DNA from: Trichloromonas sp034006665
GTDB lineage: Bacteria > Desulfobacterota > Desulfuromonadia > Desulfuromonadales > Trichloromonadaceae
Reading direction: 5' to 3'
DNA length: 64,000 bases
Assembly (NCBI RefSeq): GCF_034006665.1
Contig: NZ_JAVESI010000014.1
Location: forward strand, 11,783-75,782
Shown here: positions 49,893 to 55,667 of the stretch, piece by piece
Position numbering within the stretch: the first letter of the stretch is position 1
Layout of the letters: the number at the start of each line of letters is the position of its first letter
Position numbers and translations under genes: made by a program
The notes under the pieces: model-generated
The model's database searches: none
The model's input: only the letters and a program-made list of their open reading frames with translations
What the model was told of the DNA's origin: nothing

Positions 49893-50867
49893 ATGAAAAC
49901 ACTCAGCCGAATCCTGGAGCGCCTCGCCAGTGCGGAGAATTATCTTTTTTCCCTGGACGATCTGCGCTGCGCCTTGCCTGAGACCGAGCCCGGGCCCTTC
50001 AAGGCCTTGCTGAGCCGTGCGCAAAAGGCCGGTGTGCTGCAGCGGGTCTGCAAGGGTGTTTATCTTTATCCCCGGGTGAACTATCCGGCGGGACGGGTGC
50101 TGTATCATGCCGCTGCGAAACTTCGCGCCGATGCCTTCAATTACCTGAGCCTCGAAACCGTGCTGAGCGATGCCGGGGTCATTTCCCAGATCCCGCTGAA
50201 CTGGATCACCCTGATGTCGTCCGGTCGCAGTCATATCGTCGACTGCGGCCATTTCGGGCACATCGAATTCATCCATACCAAGCGCTTGCCTGCCGACATC
50301 GCCGAGCAGTTGAGCTATGACCCCGATTGCCGTCTCTGGCGGGCCTCGGTTCCCCTGGCGTTGCTCGATATGAAGCTGACCCGCCGCAGTACCGATCTGG
50401 TGGATTGGAGCCTTGCCGATGAGCTTTCTTCGCGATTTCCAGAAAAAATCGAAAAAAGGGATCGCCACCCCGAAACCCGACCTGGACCTTATTCCCCATC
50501 GGCTTCGGGTCGCGGAGAAGATGGAGAAAAAGCCGTCAACGAAATCGAAACCGACATCGAAAAAAGCAGCGGCAATGTTTTTGCCGATCTGGGGCTTCCC
50601 CTTCCGGAAGAGCGTCTGGCGAAAGCCGAACTGGCGCGGAACATCAGCCGGATACTTGCCCATCGACACCTGACCCAAGCGGCCGCCGCCGAACTTCTGG
50701 GCATTGACCAGCCCAAGGTGTCGGCGATCATGAACGGTCGGCAGGGCGGATTTTCCATGGAGCGGTTGCTGACCTTTCTGTTGGCCCTCGACCACGACAT
50801 CGAAATCCGGCTCAAGAAAAAGCCCCGTAACCGGTCGACGGCGCATCTTAACGTCGTCATCGAATAA
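49893..50867 (+). CDS. AbiEi-type antitoxin fused to an XRE/HTH antitoxin domain
   Basis: 324 residues from MKTLSRILERLASAENYLF (49893); GTG 49869 and ATG 49884 are alternatives. Residues 1 to about 180 match AbiEi-family antitoxins of type IV systems: winged helix, KGVYLYPR, LSLETVLSD, IPLNWITLMSSGRS, LALLDMKLTRR. A low-complexity link follows. The last 90 residues (SSGNVFADLGLPLPEE, LTQAAAAELLGIDQPKVSAI) are the HTH antitoxin that normally accompanies RelE/HigB-type toxins. No AbiEii or RelE toxin gene lies beside it. A TTGAAT-N17-TACACA promoter-like pair lies near 49816-49845. The fusion could be natural or produced by a one-base loss near 50518. Confidence 0.8.
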   Translation: MKTLSRILERLASAENYLFSLDDLRCALPETEPGPFKALLSRAQKAGVLQRVCKGVYLYPRVNYPAGRVLYHAAAKLRADAFNYLSLETVLSDAGVISQIPLNWITLMSSGRSHIVDCGHFGHIEFIHTKRLPADIAEQLSYDPDCRLWRASVPLALLDMKLTRRSTDLVDWSLADELSSRFPEKIEKRDRHPETRPGPYSPSASGRGEDGEKAVNEIETDIEKSSGNVFADLGLPLPEERLAKAELARNISRILAHRHLTQAAAAELLGIDQPKVSAIMNGRQGGFSMERLLTFLLALDHDIEIRLKKKPRNRSTAHLNVVIE

Positions 50868-50888
50868 GCGGCCTTTTTTTACCCGGTT

Positions 50889-50977
50889 TTATCCCCTTCA
50901 TCCCCCTCATCTCTGAAAATCTTGAAGTTTTTCCCAAACGCACAGCGATGCGGTTCCTGCGTCACCGCATCCTACGT
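50889..50977. repeat. Long direct repeat, copy B
   Basis: Copy of 49694-49790 with the same order of words and the REP palindrome at 50946-50974. Confidence 0.88.
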
Positions 50978-50997
50978 TTTTGGGCAGTTGTAAGAAA

Positions 50998-51041
50998 CCG
51001 GCCCGGCTCTCATCTTCCGAGAGGCCGGGCCGGTTGTTTTT
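50998..51041 (+). terminator. Repeated GC-rich terminator, copy 1
   Basis: CCGGCCCGG/CCGGGCCGG stem with inner CTCTC/GAGAG and TTGTTTTT tail. Near-identical copies occur at 53827, 54618 and 55540. Confidence 0.85.
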
Positions 51042-51057
51042 CACGGAGAGTAATCGT

Positions 51058-51359
51058 TTACCATTCGGTGCGAACCGGGTAGCGCGTGATCTGGCTGATC
51101 GTTGTCAGAATAACCAGACTGTTGGTGATGGCCTGGCAGATAAGAATGCGGTCGAACAGGTCTTTGTGATATTCCGGCAGACGGGAAAGCTGTAGGACGG
51201 CGGGGTCATCCAGGGGCAGGGTTTCAATCTGGTGGCGTTTTCGCCAGTTATGGACAAAATCGTGGGCCGGTTCGGGCAGGGGGAGCTTGCCTAATTTGTT
51301 CTCGACGATGATTTCCCAGGCATAGGCCACGCTGAGGTAACCCGAATCTCCGTGTTGGT
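51058..51359 (-). pseudogene. Remnant of a PIN-domain vapC toxin gene
   Basis: The C-terminal two thirds of a VapC-like protein (AWEIIVENKLGKLPLPEP, ALPLDDPAVLQL-like, DLFDRILICQAI) is left. It is about 93% identical in DNA to the copy at 53886-54205. The N-terminal DTCAFLW segment is missing, one base is lost before AWEI, and the sequence beyond 51359 is instead the tail of a hicB gene (GKRIHVQVA on the other strand). It cannot make a working toxin. Confidence 0.85.
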
Positions 51360-51649
51360 GAAAAGCTGGAAGGTTCTCGGAAAAAGAATTCACGTCCAAG
51401 TGGCGTGGGTACGGCAAAAACCTCGTCGCATCCTACGATTGATCATCGCTTTTTTTATGAAAATCGTTGCGGTTTTTTGCCCCTCTGCGAGGGCCGTTTT
51501 CGAAGTGTTTTTTTGCGCGAAAAACCGGGTCTTCCAGAGGGCCTGGAGTACCCGGTTTTAGGGCTGGGAATTCCGGTTCGTCTGGGTGTTGCCGGAGAAT
51601 TGGTTAAGCCGGCTGTTTTCCGGGTGCTCTGTACGTTACTGTTGTGGAC

Positions 51650-51687
51650 AAAAAGACAACTGCAACACCTTTACATGTTGTCTTTTT
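51650..51687. terminator. Bidirectional hairpin terminator
   Basis: AAAAAGACAAC (51650-51660) and GTTGTCTTTTT (51677-51687) are exact complements, with A and T tracts usable in both directions. Confidence 0.65.
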
Positions 51688-51733
51688 CCCTGTGTTTGAG
51701 TTGTGTCATGACTTGGTGTCAAGTTACCAATTT

Positions 51734-51777
51734 ATTGGCGCCATTTTGTATCCTAAATTGGCAACAATTTGTTGCCA
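51734..51777. repeat. 44-bp direct repeat, copy 1
   Basis: Begins ATTGGCGCCATTTTGTATCC and ends in the palindrome TTGGCAACA-ATT-TGTTGCCA. It differs from copy 2 at only a few positions. Starts are 81 bases apart. Confidence 0.85.
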
Positions 51778-51814
51778 AGAAATGACCCTTTTTTGAGCGT
51801 TGTTTTATCTATGG

Positions 51815-51858
51815 ATTGGCACCATTTTGTATCCTAAATTGGCAACAAAATGTTGCCA
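51815..51858. repeat. 44-bp direct repeat, copy 2
   Basis: Begins ATTGGCACCATTTTGTATCC and ends TTGGCAACA-AAA-TGTTGCCA. The word ATTGGCACCATT is also found, inverted, upstream of the TacA-like antitoxin gene (53786-53797). Confidence 0.85.
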
Positions 51859-51923
51859 GCGCTCGACCTCGGGGCGGGTACCATCATGTGCACACACTGT
51901 ACGTCGGTTTGCCGAAAACAAAA

Positions 51924-52057
51924 TAGGAACTCAGGTTCCTAAATCCTTTGTCTGTAAAAATAGGTACTATTGTTCCTGTTTTTTGAAGAGAGATTTTTTC
52001 ATCAATATGGCCATTTCCCTGTCGAATTTTTTTGCAAAACAGGCAGCATTGTTCCTA
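51924..52057. promoter_or_regulatory. Three tandem TAGGAAC-N4-GTTCCTA operator-like sites
   Basis: The first (51924-51941) is perfect. The second (51961-51978) has one mismatch and the third (about 52040-52057) keeps only the right half. They end 60 bases before the start of the HTH/zinc-finger gene. Confidence 0.6.
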
Positions 52058-52119
52058 TTATTGTAAGTAGATATGTTATTGTTGCCCGCGACTGAAGAAT
52101 AAATCACGGAGAAATAGCC

Positions 52120-52692
52120 ATGAACCACTACACACAAAAAGCTCGCGAAAAAGGCTGGACTCTCCAGGCACTGGCCCATCGGTGGGGTATCTCAGATCGG
52201 TCTGCAAGAAAAACAGCCAGTTACCCAAAAATGCGCGATTGGGACGCTTTAGCTGGGGTTCCTAGTCGGTTCGGGTTAAAAAAGGAAGCTGGATTCCTTT
52301 TTTTTCATGCTTTGTTCATTCAACCCTCCCTGAGAATTCATTTGGAATCGGTGGCGCGGAAAAAACTGGAAGCACCAGATGCCTGGCGAATACTTCGCTG
52401 GGAATTGTTGTCGGGGGGGGAGGAACTGGTGGTCGACGGGGGGATCCCGAGAGATATCCGGTGGGGGCGCGCGAAGGGGCGCATCCTGTTCGACGGACCC
52501 CTCACCAGGATACTCGTTTCCCTGTCGGACGTGCGGAAGGAGGTTGCCAACTATGAGGCACAGACCGGGCTCTGCGGAGGATGTCTTGGGGCCGGCCGGA
52601 TAACTGATTATTGGGACATTACAGAAGGTGAGGTTTTACGCGACTGCCCCAAATGCAAGGGAACAGGAAACAAGAAGGATGGACCGGATTGA
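52120..52692 (+). CDS. HTH protein with DnaJ-type double zinc-knuckle, unknown function
   Basis: 190 residues; I do not recognise the family. The N-terminus holds a helix-turn-helix (TLQALAHRWGISDRSARKT). Residues about 70-140 are a mixed domain with no clear match. The C-terminus has two CxxCxGxG motifs, CGGCLGAG (from residue 152) and CPKCKGTG, which should bind zinc as in DnaJ or some phage antitermination proteins. A CGGAG ribosome-binding site precedes the ATG. It sits behind a palindrome-rich region and may be the regulator acting on it. A phage late antiterminator (Q-like) or plasmid control protein is possible; neither is shown. Confidence 0.7.
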   Translation: MNHYTQKAREKGWTLQALAHRWGISDRSARKTASYPKMRDWDALAGVPSRFGLKKEAGFLFFHALFIQPSLRIHLESVARKKLEAPDAWRILRWELLSGGEELVVDGGIPRDIRWGRAKGRILFDGPLTRILVSLSDVRKEVANYEAQTGLCGGCLGAGRITDYWDITEGEVLRDCPKCKGTGNKKDGPD

Positions 52693-52714
52693 TTAACGCG
52701 GACAGGGGGGATGT

Positions 52715-52858
52715 GTGGCCGATTTTGGCGGGAGAGACGCCTTCGGCGAACGATTACCCCCCCCCGTGACTGACCAAGAACAACCCGACGGGGAGGGATT
52801 CGCGCAGCTGGTGGACGTGGTAACCGGCGAATGCGAACGGGTGCGGAAGGCGGTATAA
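52715..52858 (+). CDS. Possible 47-residue ORF downstream of the HTH/zinc gene
   Basis: GTG at 52715 with a G-rich tract (ACAGGGGGG) just upstream. The product is acidic (TDQEQPDGEGFAQLVDVV) with no recognisable domain. It is 22 bases after the previous stop in the same direction, which would fit a small cotranscribed gene. A run of nine C in the frame makes it easily broken. Weak call. Confidence 0.3.
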   Translation: MADFGGRDAFGERLPPPVTDQEQPDGEGFAQLVDVVTGECERVRKAV

Positions 52859-52897
52859 ACGACTCATGTGCACTTGGTTTGGGGAGAATGATCGAAT

Positions 52898-53422
52898 CTA
52901 ACCAGTTCCCTCCCTCGACACGGGGTCGGACAGCGCTTGGCGCATAGTTGCCAACGGCAGGAACATTTCTAGCGGGCGGACTGGAAAGGAAAGAAAGCCG
53001 AACCGCTGATAGTAATTGCGGGCCTCGTGATTTTTGGCATCGACGAAAAAACCGATGATGCCGATGTTTTCGGCAACTGTGAGGGTTTTCTTCATCGCTT
53101 CCACCAACATAATTTGCCCATAGCCATGCCGTTGGCGGCGACGATCCACAGCCAAGCGGGCCAATTTCGCGCCTGGGGCGCGAAGGGGGTATTTTTTCGC
53201 CAACTCAGTCGGGAGATCCTCGCTGACAACCTCACAGGCGACCAGGGAAAAATAGCCGAGAATGGTTTCAGGCCGTTCGTTATCCACCAACACAAACGTC
53301 CGCGAAATCCCCTTCTCCTGTTGTTGGCGGGCCAGGGTCTGCAAAAAGGCGTTCAAAGCGAGTTCGCCGCAGTCGAAGCTTTTGCGATCGTGGTTTTTGC
53401 CCAACTCTTCAATCCGCAACAT
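52898..53422 (-). CDS. GNAT acetyltransferase toxin (TacT-like)
   Basis: 174 residues. GNAT fold: ILGYFSLVACEV in strand 4, the acetyl-CoA loop RRRQRHGYGQIMLVEAM, and the NYYQRFGF motif with the usual tyrosine. The N-terminal FDCGELALNAFL is typical of toxins paired with DUF1778 antitoxins, which acetylate aminoacyl-tRNA. Its start overlaps the antitoxin stop by 14 bases. All visible motifs are intact, so the pair may be active. Confidence 0.88.
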   Translation of the reverse strand: MLRIEELGKNHDRKSFDCGELALNAFLQTLARQQQEKGISRTFVLVDNERPETILGYFSLVACEVVSEDLPTELAKKYPLRAPGAKLARLAVDRRRQRHGYGQIMLVEAMKKTLTVAENIGIIGFFVDAKNHEARNYYQRFGFLSFPVRPLEMFLPLATMRQALSDPVSREGTG

Positions 53423-53687
53423 CCAGACGTTCCTTGTGCGCCTTGACAGCGGCGAGCAGTTTTTCGTTAGGGGCGGGGGGACTCTCTAAGGCTTCAAAAA
53501 AGAGCCTGGACGAATCTCCGGTCAACCGGATGATGTTTTCGTCCTCGATGACCTTTCGCGCCCGATCAACTGCCGCCTGGACCACGAACTGGTTCATGGT
53601 CGACCCGAGCAGGTCAGCGGCCCGTTCCAGTAGGGCATGGACGTTTTCCGGAACCCTGGCGGATATTCTCTCTGTTTTAGCGGCCAT
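53409..53687 (-). CDS. DUF1778 antitoxin (TacA-like)
   Basis: 92 residues from MAAKTERISARVPE (53687); an ATG at 53702 is also in frame. An N-terminal ribbon-helix-helix (TERISARVPENVHALLERAADLLGSTMNQFVVQAA) is followed by a toxin-binding tail (LTGDSSRLFFEALESPP). It should neutralise the GNAT toxin and repress its own promoter. The upstream DNA carries ATTGGCACCATT (53786-53797, minus strand), shared with the 44-bp repeats near 51.8 kb, a likely operator or promoter word. Confidence 0.88.
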   Translation of the reverse strand: MAAKTERISARVPENVHALLERAADLLGSTMNQFVVQAAVDRARKVIEDENIIRLTGDSSRLFFEALESPPAPNEKLLAAVKAHKERLDVAD

Positions 53688-53826
53688 AACGGTATTCTCC
53701 ATTCCCAGACGACTATCCCCGGCGGTTGCGGAGGGTCGCAAGTTTTGAGACAGAGCATATCATTGTGGCGCCTCAATGGCAATATAATGGTGCCAATTTG
53801 GCGTCTTTAGTCTGGTTGTCATGAAA

Positions 53827-53870
53827 CCGGCCCGGCTCTCATCTTGCGAGAGACCGGGCCGGTTGTTTTT
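53827..53870 (+). terminator. Repeated GC-rich terminator, copy 2
   Basis: Same hairpin and T tail as 50998-51041; it lies just past the frameshifted vapC, as in copy 1. Confidence 0.85.
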
Positions 53871-53885
53871 CACGGAGAGTGATCG

Positions 53886-54274
53886 TTTACCATTCGGTGC
53901 GAACCGGGTAGCGCGTGATCTGGCTGTCCGGTGTCAGAATAATCAGGCTGTTGGCGATGGCCTGGCAAATGAGAATGCGGTCGAACGGGTCTTTGTGATA
54001 TTCCGGCAGGCGGGAAAGCTGTAGGACGGCGGGTTCATCCAGGGGCAGGGTTTCAATCTGATGGCGTTTTCGCCAGTTATGGACAAAATCGTGGGCCGGT
54101 TCGGGCAGGGGGAGCTATGCCTAACTTGTTCTTGACGATGATTTCCCAGGCAGAGGCCACGTTGAGGTATACCTGATTCTCCGTGTTGGTGAAAAGCTGG
54201 CGGGCGTTTTGCGACAATTCGGGGGCATCGCTGATGAGCCACAAGAAGGCGCAGGTGTCGAGCAACAGGTTCAA
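53886..54274 (-). pseudogene. Frameshifted PIN-domain vapC toxin gene
   Basis: The N-terminal part is good (MNLLLDTCAFLWLISDAPELSQ, NVASAWEIIVKNKLG), with the first catalytic Asp and the Glu. An extra base near 54115 (AGCTATGCC where the sister copy has AGCTTGCC) then breaks the frame and the product ends as GIAPPARTGPRFCP. The lost C-terminus, with its last acidic residues (FDRILICQAI), is still readable in another frame down to 53886. It overlaps the intact antitoxin gene by four bases. Confidence 0.85.
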
Positions 54275-54519
54275 GGGGCTTCACCCGCGAAAGAGCGCAG
54301 CATGTCGTCGGGAAGTTCCTCGAAAAAACTTTCCGGTACGCTGAACAGACCTTTGGCGAGTCCGATCGGCCTGGGTTTGTGTAGAGCGGGGGAATGCAGC
54401 GAACGGATTTCCGCGATCGGACGGTTCCTGCGGCAGAGGAGAATTTTTTCCCCCTTTTCCAGTTTGTCGAGATACCGTCCGAGTTTGTTGTTTGCTTCAT
54501 CAATGGAAAGTTTCAGCAT
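54271..54519 (-). CDS. Phd/YefM-family antitoxin
   Basis: 82 residues. The Phd fold N-terminus is clear: SIDEANNKLGRYLDKLEKGEKILLCRRNRPIAEI. The C-terminal FSVPESFFEELPDDMLRSFAGE would clamp the PIN toxin. It is coupled by four bases to a toxin gene that is now frameshifted, so it is an antitoxin without a partner. It could still protect against related toxins. No promoter is certain. Confidence 0.88.
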   Translation of the reverse strand: MLKLSIDEANNKLGRYLDKLEKGEKILLCRRNRPIAEIRSLHSPALHKPRPIGLAKGLFSVPESFFEELPDDMLRSFAGEAP

Positions 54520-54617
54520 TTATGCCCCCTTTGCCGGTCTTGATGAGAATCTTAAGCTACCCGATGGTTTCCGTCAAGTTGCGGAGCCAGGACAGTTGCA
54601 GGGCCAGGGCAGAATGT

Positions 54618-54705
54618 CCGCCCGGTTCTCGTCTTTCGAGAGGCCGGGGCGGTTTTGTTTTATCGGTGGTTGTTTGCGGCAGGGGCGGAGCATGCTGCGC
54701 CCTTA
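54618..54705. repeat. Terminator-palindrome repeat unit, copy 1
   Basis: A terminator like 50998-51041 (54618-54660) followed after about 20 bases by the palindromic GGGGCGGAGCATGCTGCGCC word (54681-54705). The same two-part unit recurs at 55540-55626. The rest of the 313-base gap before hicA (54520-54832) holds nothing else I can support. Confidence 0.75.
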
Positions 54706-54832
54706 CATCTCTGATCTGCACCCAAGGTGTCTGATTGGTGCGGGGTACGCAACCCGGACCAAGGCGCATGCGGAGCGACCAATGCGCAATTTTTTGTTGA
54801 CGAACGGACAAAACTGTCCGAAAATGTGTGAC

Positions 54833-55039
54833 ATGAACGGCGACGAATTCATCAAGAAAGTCAAGAAGCATGGGAAAATGAACAATGTTGCCGTTCGTTT
54901 CGACTGCAAGCAGGGCAAGGGCAGCCACGGCACTCTGTATTACGGCGACAGGAAAACGACCGTAAAACACGGTGAAATCGGGCCGGGCCTGCTGGCCGCC
55001 CTGCTCAAACAGCTTGGCATTCAGAAAGAAGACTTCTGA
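54833..55039 (+). CDS. hicA: HicA-family mRNA interferase toxin
   Basis: 68 residues from ATG 54833 (ATG 54824 also in frame). It is a double-stranded RNA-binding-like fold with the catalytic histidine in GKGSHGTLYY and the usual IGPGLLAALLKQLGI end. HicA cuts mRNA when free. It is followed after 20 bases by hicB. The length and motif are normal, so it looks functional. Confidence 0.88.
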   Translation: MNGDEFIKKVKKHGKMNNVAVRFDCKQGKGSHGTLYYGDRKTTVKHGEIGPGLLAALLKQLGIQKEDF

Positions 55040-55059
55040 GCCCGGCCCAGGAGATCATT

Positions 55060-55485
55060 ATGAAAAACCGTTTCACCTTTCCCGCGATTCTTGTGCCGGA
55101 AGAAGGCGGCGGCTTTGTCGTCTCTTTTCCTGATTTCCCCGAGGCACTGACTTCGGGAGGCGACCTGGAAGAGGCGTTGGCCCTGGCTGAGGACTGTCTT
55201 GCCGAGGCGGTTGCCGGTCGCATCGATGACGGTGAAGAGATTCCCGTACCATCCGAATCGGCCCCTGACCACAGCATCGTTCTGCCGGCGCATATCGCCC
55301 TGAAAGCGTCGCTCTATCTAACGATGCGCGAGGCGCGGGTCAATAAAATCGCCCTGGCCAAGATGATGGACGTCAACGAGAAAGAGGTTCGCCGCATGCT
55401 TGATCCACACCACGGAACCCGTCTGCAAACCATGGAGCGCGCCCTGAAGGCTCTCGGAAAAAGAATTCACGTCCAGGTGGCGTAA
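55060..55485 (+). CDS. hicB: HicB-family antitoxin
   Basis: 141 residues. The N-terminal partial RNase H-like fold (FPAILVPEEGGGFVVSFPDFPEALTSG) blocks HicA. A C-terminal helix-turn-helix (NKIALAKMMDVNEKEVRRML) should repress the operon. An AGGAG site precedes it. Its last 30 codons also exist as a stray fragment at 51365-51410, a trace of a lost second copy. A terminator-palindrome unit follows. Confidence 0.9.
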   Translation: MKNRFTFPAILVPEEGGGFVVSFPDFPEALTSGGDLEEALALAEDCLAEAVAGRIDDGEEIPVPSESAPDHSIVLPAHIALKASLYLTMREARVNKIALAKMMDVNEKEVRRMLDPHHGTRLQTMERALKALGKRIHVQVA

Positions 55486-55539
55486 GTACGGCAAAGGCGT
55501 TACCGAAACCTGCGATATTTTGACAGGCTGTCATGAAAC

Positions 55540-55626
55540 CGGCCCGGCTCTCATCTTCCGAGAGACCGGGCCGTTTTGTTTGGCGGTGGTTGATAGAGGT
55601 AGGGGCGCAGCATGCTGCGCCCTTAT
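55540..55626. repeat. Terminator-palindrome repeat unit, copy 2
   Basis: A GC-rich terminator (55540-55582) that ends hicAB, then TAGGGGCGCAGC/GCTGCGCCCTTA at 55601-55626, the same palindrome as 24058-24083. Confidence 0.8.
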
Positions 55627-55667
55627 ATCCCTGGCCCGCACCGATGTGCGCCTGATTCGTCGGATTC

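Larger units (their letters stand above)
51360..52119. other. Gene-free control region with many palindromes
   Basis: 51360-51410 is a hicB tail fragment. Beyond it I find no gene, but dense symmetric DNA: a hairpin with T tails (51650-51687), ACTTG/CAAGT (51711-51724), two 44-bp repeats (51734, 51815) and three GTTCCTA-type sites (51924, 51961, about 52040). It precedes the HTH/zinc-finger gene at 52120 and looks like a repressor-operator region of phage or plasmid origin. Confidence 0.6.

Noticed and set aside
49694..50977. Treating the repeated blocks around the AbiEi-HTH gene as a CRISPR array
   Set aside because: Only two copies, unequal length and a full gene between them; no array anywhere in the window.
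51405..51785. 126-codon rightward frame in the 51.4-51.8 kb gap
   Set aside because: It reads through a terminator-type hairpin and a 44-bp repeat, has no ribosome-binding site and resembles nothing.
51734..51835. Reading TTGGCACC...TTTTGTA in the 44-bp repeats as sigma-54 promoters
   Set aside because: The GG-to-G(T) distance is nine bases, one short of the strict requirement, and the -12 lacks GC.
54209..54832. Long N-terminal extension of hicA
   Set aside because: It overlaps the phd and vapC genes on the other strand and a terminator; HicA proteins are about 60-80 residues.
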